Below, one piece after another: positions 7,088-17,020 of a stretch of DNA of 64,000 nucleotides. The notes beneath the pieces were generated by a model. That model made no database searches, was not told the origin of the DNA, and was given only the letters and a program-made list of their open reading frames with translations. Both the position numbers and the translations under genes were made by a program. The number at the start of each line of letters is the position of its first letter. Within the stretch, counting starts at the first letter, position 1. This stretch comes from Betaproteobacteria bacterium HGW-Betaproteobacteria-9 (GTDB lineage: Bacteria > Pseudomonadota > Gammaproteobacteria > Burkholderiales > Burkholderiaceae_C), in NCBI GenBank assembly GCA_002842215.1, contig PHCC01000011.1, positions 99,832 to 163,831 on the forward strand, read 5' to 3'.

Positions 7088-9739
7088 TCAAGGACGGCGG
7101 GGTTCGACCTGGGTGGTTTCAAAGTGGCCGGACTGGCTGCGGGCATTGTCGCGCATTGAAATATCGCTACCGGTCAGGGTACCCGCCAGCGCTTGCAACC
7201 GCTTCAGTTCGGCCGCCAGATCGGCGCCGGTCTGGTAGCGTTCACCGGGCGCCTTCGACAAAATTCGGTGGAGCAGGTCTGCGATGCCGGCCGGCAGTTC
7301 GGGGCGCAAGGTCCGCACATCGGGCGGGCTCTGGTTGGCGATCTGGAACATCAGCGCGGCCATGGAGTCGGCCCGGAACGGCAGCACGCCAGTGAGCAGC
7401 TGGAACAGCATCACCCCCAGCGAATAGAGGTCGGAGCGCCCGTCGATGTGCTGCCCGGCCAGTTGCTCGGGGGACATGAAGCTGGGGGTGCCCAGCACCA
7501 TGCCGGTCTTGGTGCGGCTGGAATCGGTGATGCGCGCGATCCCGAAGTCGGTGACTTTCACCGAATCGGCATCGGGCGCATACATGATGTTGGCGGGCTT
7601 GATGTCGCGGTGCACCACGTTTTGCCGGTGTGCATAGTCCAGCGCCAGGGCCACCCGCTCGCCGATGCCCAGTACCGTGGCCACGGGCAGCAGGTGCCCC
7701 GCACGGGTGTGTTCCACCAGATCGCGCCCCGGCAGGAATTCCATGGCGATGTAGGCCAGATCGTGCTCTTCACCGGCGTCGAAGATGGTGACGATGTGCG
7801 GATGCTGCAGGCGCCCGGCGGTTTCAGCCTCGCGAAAGAAGCGCCCATGCGCGTCCTTGAGTTCCTCGCCTTCGAACTCGCTGCTCAGGGCCAGGGTCTT
7901 GATCGCGACCACTCGACCGATCTTCGGATCGCGCCCCTGGTACACCACACCCATCGCGCCCTTGCCCAGCTCCTTTTCGACGCTGTAGCGCCCGAGCATG
8001 GGTTTCTCCACCCCGTTGCCGCTGAGCAGCAGGGTCCCGCCCGGGTGCGAGGCCGAAGCCCCCTGACCCAGCATCACCGTCTCCGAGAGGTTCTTCGCCC
8101 GCTTCAGCCGCGACCGCACGTCCACATCGCCCCGGTCCAGCTGGGTCATGTGTTCGTACACCGACTGCGCCTTGTTAAACTGGCGCTTGCGTTCGAAATC
8201 CAGCGCCAGCTGCTTGAGGTTGTCCATCAGCGCCTCGCTGTGCGGCACACGGCGCAGACGGTCAAAGGCCATGTCGAGCTGGCCCTGACCCTGCAGGGCC
8301 AGACCCATCATGCGGTTGGTTTCGGCGGACTCGGCATCGGTCTGGACCTTGCGCGCCTCGGTGACACCGAAGCGCCGCGTGACCAGGGCCAGATGGCCCA
8401 TCAGCAGCAGCGCGGCCGGAAACACCAGCTGCAGCCAGACCGCCGAATAGGCGAGCAGGCCGAACTCTGTCCCGAGCAGCGCGACAAACATCCCGGCCGT
8501 CACCCAGGCGCTGGCCGCGGCCGACAGGCGCGGCAACAGGAACACGAGGTAGGCCGCCACCAGACCCAGCACCGCCAGCACCGCGGCGCCGCCCCAGACC
8601 GGCTGCGCAACGAAATGCCCGTTGAGGATGCTGGACGTGATGTGGGCCAGGATGCCCGCCGGCGACATGGCGGGCGAAACGGGCGTGGCAAACAGCGTGC
8701 CCACCCCGGCGGCGGTGGCGCCGATGATCACGACCTTGCCGGCGTATTTGGTGGCCGGGATGCGGCCCGAGACCACGTCGTAGAACGAGTCGGTGGTGAA
8801 CGCGGGGCGTCCACCGCGATCGGCATAGAACTGGGGCAGCACGACACCCGAGGCATCGGTGTCGATGCGCGTGCGACCCAGCATCACCCCTTCGCCGGGC
8901 AGCAGGCGGATGTCCTGAACCCCTAGGTTCAGGCTCTGGGCCGCCACCATCAGACCCATGGAGGGAATGCCGTGCCCGTCGAAGTGCAGGAGCAGGGGTT
9001 CGCCACGGACGGCCCCATCGCGGTCGGGCAACTGGTTCAGATGGGCCACGGCGAGTGCCGCCTGGCCGATGGCTTCGAGTGGCTGCTGGGCCGCGGAAGC
9101 GGCCACACCGACGCCCTGGGGGTCGGGCACAGCGCTTTTCTGTGCGAAGGCGGGCAGCGGTTGATCGGGTCGCCCTTGGGGTGCACCCAGTACGTAGAGC
9201 GAAGGCACGACCACGTTCCCTGCCTGGCCCAGACTGTTCACCAGACGGGCGTCCGTATCGAGATCCTGTTCAGCGGTCTCGATGAATGCCTGCAAGCGCT
9301 GGCGCGCATCGGGGCCCAGGTCGGTCCAGGCGGGTGCAGAGGCGTCGCCTGAAAGCAGTTGCTCGCGCAAGTCGCGCAAGCGGGTCAACCCCTGATCGGT
9401 CTGCGGCTCGAAGAAAAAGGCGGTGTGCGCCACCGTTTTGGTGCCCGCTGCCGCGAGCTGATCGATCAGCCGGGCGTGCACCTCGCGCGGCCAGGGCCAG
9501 CGCCCGATGTTGGCGATGCTCTCATCGTCGATGGCAATGATGGCCACACGATCACTGGGCGTTCTGTCGCTGCGGGTGCTGGCGAAATCGTAGTACCGAC
9601 GCTCCAGTCCGCCAAACAGGTCTGTCGCAAAGTGCAGTGCAAAAGCCGCCACGACCACCACGAGGGCAATGATCGCGTCGGAAGGTTGACCGCGCCGGCG
9701 ACGCGCCAACGCGGGCTTCACACTGGAGTTGCTGGACAA
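7088..9739 (-). CDS. CHASE2-domain serine/threonine protein kinase
   Basis: The start proposed is TTG at 9739, seven bases behind AGAGGAAG, giving 883 residues; an ATG at 9838 would add 33 poorly conserved residues without a ribosome-binding site. There is one transmembrane helix near residues 20-40, a periplasmic CHASE2 domain to about 370 (VAIIAIDDESIANIGRWPWP), three helices at about 375-460, and a linker of about 120 residues that may be helical repeats. A Hanks-type kinase domain covers about 583-850 with GKGAMGVVY, the VAIK lysine, HRDIKPANIM, DFG and GTPSFMSPEQ. All catalytic residues are present. Its sensor domain is the same type as that of the cyclase at 3223-5484, so both enzymes may read related periplasmic cues. 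The C-terminus carries Ser/Thr residues that could be autophosphorylated. Confidence 0.88.
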   Translation of the reverse strand: MSSNSSVKPALARRRRGQPSDAIIALVVVVAAFALHFATDLFGGLERRYYDFASTRSDRTPSDRVAIIAIDDESIANIGRWPWPREVHARLIDQLAAAGTKTVAHTAFFFEPQTDQGLTRLRDLREQLLSGDASAPAWTDLGPDARQRLQAFIETAEQDLDTDARLVNSLGQAGNVVVPSLYVLGAPQGRPDQPLPAFAQKSAVPDPQGVGVAASAAQQPLEAIGQAALAVAHLNQLPDRDGAVRGEPLLLHFDGHGIPSMGLMVAAQSLNLGVQDIRLLPGEGVMLGRTRIDTDASGVVLPQFYADRGGRPAFTTDSFYDVVSGRIPATKYAGKVVIIGATAAGVGTLFATPVSPAMSPAGILAHITSSILNGHFVAQPVWGGAAVLAVLGLVAAYLVFLLPRLSAAASAWVTAGMFVALLGTEFGLLAYSAVWLQLVFPAALLLMGHLALVTRRFGVTEARKVQTDAESAETNRMMGLALQGQGQLDMAFDRLRRVPHSEALMDNLKQLALDFERKRQFNKAQSVYEHMTQLDRGDVDVRSRLKRAKNLSETVMLGQGASASHPGGTLLLSGNGVEKPMLGRYSVEKELGKGAMGVVYQGRDPKIGRVVAIKTLALSSEFEGEELKDAHGRFFREAETAGRLQHPHIVTIFDAGEEHDLAYIAMEFLPGRDLVEHTRAGHLLPVATVLGIGERVALALDYAHRQNVVHRDIKPANIMYAPDADSVKVTDFGIARITDSSRTKTGMVLGTPSFMSPEQLAGQHIDGRSDLYSLGVMLFQLLTGVLPFRADSMAALMFQIANQSPPDVRTLRPELPAGIADLLHRILSKAPGERYQTGADLAAELKRLQALAGTLTGSDISMRDNARSQSGHFETTQVEPRRP

Positions 9740-9912
9740 AGCCCGACTTCCTCTTGCTAAAGCGAATGACCCGAAAATTGCGCGATCTGACCCACGCCAA
9801 CCGGGAACGGAGTGCACCACATGGTGAAACTCTGGCAACCTGTTTCATTCTGCCAGACCCCATTGGACGGAAACCGGGCAAAAGCCACGGGTGGCGGGGT
9901 TTGGCACAGCCG

Positions 9913-9940
9913 AAAAAAAGGCAACGCAAGCGTTGCCTTT
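9913..9940 (-). terminator. Rho-independent terminator of the sucCD operon
   Basis: On the minus strand the stem AAAGGCAACG / CGTTGCCTTT closes a CTTG loop and is followed by a run of seven T. It begins 24 bp after the sucD stop codon. Confidence 0.9.
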
Positions 9941-9963
9941 GTCGCGTCAGCCTCAGGGCCGCT

Positions 9964-10857
9964 TTACAGCTGCGCCTTGAGCAGCTTGCCCAGCTCGGAC
10001 GGGTTGCGCGTGATGATGAAGCCCGACTCTTCCATGATGGCGAGCTTGGCGTCCGCCGTGTCAGCGCCACCGGAGATCAGCGCACCGGCATGGCCCATGC
10101 GCTTGCCGGGAGGGGCGGTCACGCCAGCGATGAAGCCGACGATGGGCTTCTTCATGTTCGCCTTGCACCACATGGCGGCTTCGGCTTCGTCCGGGCCACC
10201 GATCTCGCCGATCATGATCACGGCGTCCGTGTCGGGATCGTCGTTGAAGGCCTTCATCACGTCGATGTGCTTCAGACCGTTGATCGGGTCGCCACCGATG
10301 CCGACGGCGCTGGACTGGCCCAGACCGACTTCGGTCAGCATGGCCACGGCTTCGTAGGTCAGCGTACCCGAACGGGACACCACGCCGATGCGGCCCTTGC
10401 GATGGATGTGACCGGGCATGATGCCGATCTTGATCTCGTCGGGCGTGATCAGGCCGGGGCAATTGGGGCCCAGCAGCAGCGTCTTCTTGCCACCGGCGGC
10501 TTCCTTGGCCTTCATGCGGTTGCGCACTTCCAGCATGTCCTTGACCGGGATGCCTTCGGTGATGCAGACCGCCAGATCGAGATCGGCCTCGACGGCTTCC
10601 CAGATGGCTGCGGCAGCGCCTGCGGGTGGCACGTAGATCACCGACACGGTGGCGCCGGTCTGCTGCGCGGCTTCCTTGACGGAGGCGTAGATCGGGATGT
10701 TGAAGATCGACTCGCCGGCCTTCTTCGGGTTCACGCCGGCCACGAAACAGTTCTTGCCGTTCGCGTATTCCTGGCACTTTTCGGTGTGGAACTGGCCGGT
10801 CTTGCCCGTGATGCCCTGGGTGATGACCTTGGTGTCTTTGTTGATGTAGATCGACAT
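9964..10857 (-). CDS. sucD: Succinyl-CoA ligase (ADP-forming), alpha subunit
   Basis: The 297-residue protein matches SucD along its length. The N-terminal CoA-binding region starts [21 protein letters not shown], and the active-site phosphohistidine is in [10 protein letters not shown] near residue 247. The conserved [10 protein letters not shown] is near 125. With SucC it interconverts succinyl-CoA and succinate with substrate-level phosphorylation in the TCA cycle. It starts 18 bp after sucC behind CGGAGAAG and ends just before a strong terminator, so sucC-sucD form a two-gene operon. There is no sign of truncation. Confidence 0.97.
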   Translation of the reverse strand: MSIYINKDTKVITQGITGKTGQFHTEKCQEYANGKNCFVAGVNPKKAGESIFNIPIYASVKEAAQQTGATVSVIYVPPAGAAAAIWEAVEADLDLAVCITEGIPVKDMLEVRNRMKAKEAAGGKKTLLLGPNCPGLITPDEIKIGIMPGHIHRKGRIGVVSRSGTLTYEAVAMLTEVGLGQSSAVGIGGDPINGLKHIDVMKAFNDDPDTDAVIMIGEIGGPDEAEAAMWCKANMKKPIVGFIAGVTAPPGKRMGHAGALISGGADTADAKLAIMEESGFIITRNPSELGKLLKAQL

Positions 10858-10875
10858 GGTGTTTCTTCTCCGGGC

Positions 10876-12036
<1,161 letters not shown>

Positions 12037-12139
12037 GAGGTCTCTCTCGGACTGAGGGGGTTGTTCGATCCGGCCAATAGGCGCAGCCGGCGCACGGGCA
12101 ATGAACACGGCAGCCGGCGACTGTATCATGGTGCAACGC

Positions 12140-12200
12140 ACCAATCTATATAAGCGGCGGCTTACGTAATGCATAATTATAAAGACCGACACTGAACCCT
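12140..12200. promoter_or_regulatory. AT-rich divergent promoter zone between sucC and argC
   Basis: This is the only AT-rich patch in the 187-bp divergent gap. It holds TATAAT on the minus strand at 12176-12181 and several TATA-like hexamers. No good -35 partner can be assigned with confidence on either strand, so exact promoters are not called. Confidence 0.3.
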
Positions 12201-12223
12201 GACTGACATCCACAGGAGACGCC

Positions 12224-13147
12224 ATGGCCAAGATCTTCATCGACGGCGAAGCCGGCACCACCGGCCTGCAGATCCGTGAGCGGCTGCAACAGATGCCTGC
12301 TATCGAAATGCTGAGCATCGCCCCGGAGCGTCGCAAGGACCCCGAGGCCAAGCGCGAACTCATGTCGCAGGCCGATCTGGTGATCCTTTGTCTGCACGAC
12401 GACGCGGCCATCGAGTCGGTGGCCATGATCGACGGCCTGTCGGGCCGCAAACCCCGGATCATCGACGCCTCCACCGCGCACCGCTGTGCGTCCGGCTGGG
12501 CCTATGGCTTTCCCGAACTCTGTGCCACGCAGCGCGAGGCGGTGATGAAAGCCGATCGAGTGGCCAACCCCGGCTGCTACGCCACCGGTGCCATCGCGTT
12601 GCTGCGTCCGCTGGTCGATGCCGGGCTGCTGCCCAAAGACTTCCCGGTTTCGCTGCCCTCGGTGAGCGGTTATTCCGGTGGCGGGCGCGGCATGATCGAA
12701 GCCTATGAAAAGGGCGAGGCGCCGCTGCACGAAGCCTATGCGCTGGGCCTCGCGCACAAGCACATTCCAGAGATCCTTCGCTACACCGGCATGAGCCGGC
12801 GGCCGATCTTCATCCCCGCGGTGGGCAATTTCCGCCAGGGCATGCTGGTGCAACTGCCACTGCACCTCGACGACCTGCCCGGCGCGCCGAAAGCCAGCGA
12901 CCTGCACGAAGCGCTGGTCGCCCACTACGCGGCCAGCGTCTCGACCGGCGGCTGGGTCAGCGTGGAGCCCGCCCCGGAGAGCGGCAAGCTCGACGCCACC
13001 GCCCTCAACGACACCAACCGGCTGGAACTGCGGGTGTTTGCCAACGAAGCCCATCGCCATGCCGTGCTGATCGCGCGCCTGGACAACCTGGGCAAGGGCG
13101 CTAGCGGCGCCGCGGTGCAAAACCTCCAGCTCATGCTCGGTCTCTGA
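12224..13147 (+). CDS. argC: N-acetyl-gamma-glutamyl-phosphate reductase, type 2
   Basis: The 307-residue enzyme catalyses the NADPH-dependent third step of arginine biosynthesis. The N-terminal Rossmann segment has [18 protein letters not shown] and the catalytic cysteine is in [11 protein letters not shown] near residue 117. The conserved [11 protein letters not shown] follows near 145. The length is that of the shorter type 2 ArgC proteins (about 310 residues) rather than the roughly 340-residue type 1. The start is supported by AGGAG seven bases before the ATG. No other arginine gene is nearby, as is usual for scattered arg genes in betaproteobacteria. Confidence 0.95.
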   Translation: MAKIFIDGEAGTTGLQIRERLQQMPAIEMLSIAPERRKDPEAKRELMSQADLVILCLHDDAAIESVAMIDGLSGRKPRIIDASTAHRCASGWAYGFPELCATQREAVMKADRVANPGCYATGAIALLRPLVDAGLLPKDFPVSLPSVSGYSGGGRGMIEAYEKGEAPLHEAYALGLAHKHIPEILRYTGMSRRPIFIPAVGNFRQGMLVQLPLHLDDLPGAPKASDLHEALVAHYAASVSTGGWVSVEPAPESGKLDATALNDTNRLELRVFANEAHRHAVLIARLDNLGKGASGAAVQNLQLMLGL

Positions 13148-13160
13148 GCGGCGCTTCCGC

Positions 13161-13628
13161 TCAGTTCGACCGACCGGGTTCGCTGCGGGGCTGGTTCACC
13201 ACCTGCTGCAACAAGCACAGGTCTTCCGTCACCCGGTCCGAATAGGCCTCGAACTGGTCGGCCACCATGCGGCGGGCGTCGCCCCGCTTGCCCGCCTGCT
13301 CCAGCGCGAGCACATTGCACGCCACGTGGTGGAACATGCGGTGGTGCGAGAGCAAGGTGGTGAAGCCCGGGAAGGTGCCCAGGCGGGCACGGGCCTGACC
13401 GTGGATCCAGCGGCCCAGATCGCAACGGTCGTCGCGGCAAATTTGTTCGGCGTCCATTCCGGCTTCGGGGTGGCCGGCCAGATGCGCCAGCAAGTGCTGC
13501 TTCCACTGCTGGTGAGCGGCCACGGCGGCGTCGATGTCCAGGCCTTGCGCAGCATCCGCCGCCTCTGCCTGCAGCTGGTTGTCGTGCACCGCCCCTTCAG
13601 CTCCAAAGAACCGCCGGAATAAAGCCAT
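13161..13628 (-). CDS. Stand-alone CZB (chemoreceptor zinc-binding) domain protein
   Basis: The 155-residue soluble protein starts at ATG 13628 behind GGAG. Residues about 35-130 carry the CZB signature: AVAAHQQWKQHLLAHLAG, CRDDRCDLGRWIHG, and HRMFHHVACNVL, whose His and Cys residues bind zinc in CZB domains. CZB domains usually sit at the end of soluble chemoreceptors or regulate diguanylate cyclases; here the domain stands alone, preceded by about 30 residues beginning MALFRRFFGAEG. No partner is adjacent: argC is convergent and the recX-recA pair lies upstream on the same strand. A role in zinc or oxidant sensing for chemotaxis or c-di-GMP signalling is inference. Confidence 0.8.
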   Translation of the reverse strand: MALFRRFFGAEGAVHDNQLQAEAADAAQGLDIDAAVAAHQQWKQHLLAHLAGHPEAGMDAEQICRDDRCDLGRWIHGQARARLGTFPGFTTLLSHHRMFHHVACNVLALEQAGKRGDARRMVADQFEAYSDRVTEDLCLLQQVVNQPRSEPGRSN

Positions 13629-13707
13629 GGTTTGTCTCCAGGGACACGCATCAAGGCGTGTTTTTGAATACCCCGGATAGTACTTCGAACACCAGGCTCT
13701 CAGCGCC

Positions 13708-14157
13708 TCAGTCCTCGTGGCGCCCGCCCACCACTTTTCGGATGACATCCCCTCCAAAGCCGCGAGTGGCCAGAAAGCGCATCTGCTTGGCCTGTCCCGC
13801 GGCATCGGCGGCCGGCTCACCGAACTTGCGGCGCCAGATCTCGCGCGCACGCTCGAACTCGGAACCCTGCAGATCGGCCACCGCCGTGGCCACGGCTTCG
13901 GCGCTCACGCCCTTGGCCTGCAACTCGTGCTTCACGCGCGACGCCCCGAGCCGACTGGCACGGCGGTGCAGCACCGACGCCACCACACGCTGCTCATCGA
14001 TGAAGCCCTTGGCCTGCAGCTCATCGAGTGCGCGGGCCAGCTCACCGGGCTCGATTTCGTGGGGCTTGAGCTTGCGCTCCAGCTCGGCGCGCGAATGCTC
14101 GCGACCGGCCAGCAGACGCAGCGCGCGACCCTTCAGTGACGGCTGATCAAAACCCAT
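13708..14157 (-). CDS. recX: RecA-regulating protein RecX
   Basis: The 149-residue protein has three tandem three-helix repeats, typical of RecX: RALRLLAGREHSRAELERKL, ALDELQAKGFIDEQRVVASV and RHELQAKGVSAEAVATAV-like segments, plus KQMRFLATRGFGGDVIRKVV. RecX binds RecA filaments and limits recombinase and co-protease activity. It lies 45 bp downstream of recA on the same strand, the usual recA-recX order, so it is likely translated from the same SOS-induced message. Confidence 0.93.
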   Translation of the reverse strand: MGFDQPSLKGRALRLLAGREHSRAELERKLKPHEIEPGELARALDELQAKGFIDEQRVVASVLHRRASRLGASRVKHELQAKGVSAEAVATAVADLQGSEFERAREIWRRKFGEPAADAAGQAKQMRFLATRGFGGDVIRKVVGGRHED

Positions 14158-14202
14158 GCCGGCCTGCCTCTGTCGAATGGTGCGTGCGATCCACCGGGAC
14201 GC

Positions 14203-15300
<1,098 letters not shown>

Positions 15301-15359
15301 TTGATGCTCCTGAGCGAGTGAGTGGGTGTTCGCTTCCAGAATGTGTTTTTGTGTACAGG

Positions 15360-15375
15360 CTGGATGCTTGAACAG
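15360..15375 (-). promoter_or_regulatory. Candidate LexA (SOS) box upstream of recA
   Basis: CTGGATGCTTGAACAG has the CTG-N10-CAG frame of proteobacterial LexA boxes, 60 bp before the recA ATG. The central bases are not the usual alternating AT, so the match is partial. It lies downstream of a TTGACT -35-like hexamer. Confidence 0.4.
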
Positions 15376-15437
15376 CAGTTTACAGCGATATATATTTCGA
15401 ACAAGTCAATTTTTGGTCAGTTTGACTTACTATTTAA

Positions 15438-15522
15438 CCCCCCCTGCGCCGTTGCGCGACTTCCCCCAGGGGGGGACCACGCCCTTGGCCCTGCAAAGCC
15501 GGTTCTTCGGCGTGGGCTGGGC
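15438..15522 (+). repeat. Three-hairpin repeat element, copy 1
   Basis: This divergent copy of the family found eight more times in the window runs from the CCCCCCCTGCGCC head to GGCGTGGGCTGG. Its outer stem CCACGCC / GGCGTGG pairs perfectly although its bases differ from every other copy. The inner loop is CTGCAAAGCCGG rather than CCGGCAAAGCCGG. It is the only copy not placed just after a stop codon: it lies between divergent recA and the MarR gene and ends 31 bp before the latter's start. Confidence 0.75.
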
Positions 15523-15553
15523 TAACAAACACCTCCTCCGACTGGCTGAACCG

Positions 15554-16039
15554 ATGAACGAAGGACTCCCTTTGGCGGCTGGCGACGACCGCTGGCGCTC
15601 CGGCCACCTGGGCCGACTGATGGGGCTGGCCTTGCGCCGTTTTGACGAGCGGGTGCTGCACCTGATGGCGCACGATGCCAACGTGCCACTGGGCTTGTCC
15701 AACCTCGCCGCGCGCGCGCAGGTGGGTGCGGCCCACATCCACATCACGCGCCACCTGGCGCTCAAGGGCTCTCGCCTGACCGAGCTCGCCCGGCAGGCCG
15801 GCATGAGCAAGCAGGCCATGGGCGATCTGGTGACACAGTGCGAGGCCTGGGGCCTGGTGCGGCGCGAACCCGATCCGCTGGATGCGCGCGCACGCCGCAT
15901 CGTGTTCACCGAAACCGGCCTGCTCTGGCTGGAAGCGTTTCGCCAGGCGGTGGCACAGGCCGAGGCAGAGTTTCGCGCCCAGGTCGGCGCCGAGGTGGCC
16001 ACCGTGGTGGCGCTGGGGCTGGAGGCGTACGGCACCTGA
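15554..16039 (+). CDS. MarR-type winged-helix transcriptional regulator
   Basis: The 161-residue protein is read from ATG 15554, just after the repeat element; the frame is open farther upstream only through repeat sequence. The winged helix lies at about 60-125: LTELARQAGMSKQAMGDLV forms the recognition helix, followed by GLVRREPDPLDARARRIVFT as wing, the standard MarR pattern. A helical tail follows. The ligand and targets cannot be inferred; it stands between divergent recA and a two-component system on the same strand with a 168-bp gap. Ribosome-binding sequence before the ATG is weak. Confidence 0.8.
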   Translation: MNEGLPLAAGDDRWRSGHLGRLMGLALRRFDERVLHLMAHDANVPLGLSNLAARAQVGAAHIHITRHLALKGSRLTELARQAGMSKQAMGDLVTQCEAWGLVRREPDPLDARARRIVFTETGLLWLEAFRQAVAQAEAEFRAQVGAEVATVVALGLEAYGT

Positions 16040-16207
16040 CCGGCCGCATGGCGCGCGCTCTGGCGCCCCATGAGTCGGGGGTTTCTCCCGCAACCGACCC
16101 TGCTGGCGAGGCCTAAAATGACTGAGGAGACCATGCCGCCGCCAGCCGGTTGTGCGGCGACAGTGCCCCCACAACAGGCCGCCCGACCGGCCGAAAAGGA
16201 AACCCGC

Positions 16208-16882
16208 ATGCGCATCCTGATTGCCGAAGACGACCAGGTTCTGGCCGATGGTCTGCTGCGCAGTCTTCGCGCGGCCGGCGCGGCCGTCGATCACGTGGCC
16301 AGCGGCAGCGAAGCCGACGCCGCGCTGATGACCAACAACGAGTTTGACCTGCTGATCCTGGATCTGGGTCTGCCGAAAATGCATGGTCTGGAGGTGCTCA
16401 AACGCCTGCGCTCGCGCGGCTCGGCGCTGCCGGTGCTGATCCTGACCGCTGCCGACAGCATCGAAGAACGCGTCAAGGGCCTGGACTACGGCGCCGACGA
16501 CTACATGGCCAAACCGTTCAGCCTGCAGGAACTCGAAGCCCGCGTGCGCGCCCTCACGCGCCGCGGCATGGGCGGCGCCAGTTCCACCATCAAACACGGC
16601 CCGCTGGTGTACGACCAAGCCGGCCGCGTGGCCACCATCGACGGCAAGATGGTCGAACTCTCGGCGCGCGAACTCGGCCTGCTCGAAGTGTTGCTGCAGC
16701 GCGCCGGGCGGCTGGTGAGCAAGGACCAGCTGGTCGAGCGCCTGTGCGAATGGGGCGAAGAGGTGAGCAACAACGCCATCGAGGTCTACATCCACCGCCT
16801 GCGCAAGAAGATCGAGAAGGGCCCGATCCGCATCGCCACCGTGCGCGGCTTGGGCTACTGCCTTGAAAAGATCCCTGGATGA
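16208..16882 (+). CDS. OmpR/PhoB-family response regulator (TctD/QseB-like)
   Basis: The 224-residue protein starts at ATG 16208 behind AAGGAAA. The receiver domain covers about 1-115 with acidic pair EDD at 7-9, phosphoacceptor Asp near 51 in LLILDLGLPKMHG, Thr in ILTAAD and Lys in MAKPF. The C-terminal winged-helix DNA-binding domain is at about 130-222 (VELSARELGLLEVLLQRAG, YIHRLRKKIEKG, TVRGLGYCL). It pairs with the histidine kinase at 17021-18496; a repeat element separates the two genes. The likely output is transcription of transport genes, as for TctD, but no target is visible. Confidence 0.93.
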   Translation: MRILIAEDDQVLADGLLRSLRAAGAAVDHVASGSEADAALMTNNEFDLLILDLGLPKMHGLEVLKRLRSRGSALPVLILTAADSIEERVKGLDYGADDYMAKPFSLQELEARVRALTRRGMGGASSTIKHGPLVYDQAGRVATIDGKMVELSARELGLLEVLLQRAGRLVSKDQLVERLCEWGEEVSNNAIEVYIHRLRKKIEKGPIRIATVRGLGYCLEKIPG

Positions 16883-16885
16883 AGG

Positions 16886-16975
16886 CTCCCCCCGCGCCGG
16901 GCTTGCAGCCCGTCACCCCCCCAGGGGGCAGCACTGGTGGCCCGGCAAAGCCGGCTCCACGGTGCTCTGGGTTGG
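16886..16975 (+). repeat. Three-hairpin repeat element, copy 2
   Basis: It begins 4 bases after the stop codon of the response regulator, same strand, inside the two-component operon. The first stem CGGGCT / AGCCCG, middle hairpin CCCCCC / GGGGG and outer stem AGCAC / GTGCT with inner GTGG / CCAC all pair with bases different from other copies. The apical CCGGCAAAGCCGG is conserved. Confidence 0.85.
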
Positions 16976-17020
16976 AACCCGCCGCTCCGGACAAGTTTGC
17001 GATAAACCGCCGCAGCTGAC

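Noticed and set aside
5535..9739. Kinase/phosphatase/FHA genes as part of a type VI secretion locus
   Set aside because: No tss or tag genes are in the window and the kinase has a CHASE2 sensor rather than a PpkA layout.
12146..13120. A 324-codon minus-strand frame opposite argC
   Set aside because: Shadow of argC; no domain and no ribosome-binding site.
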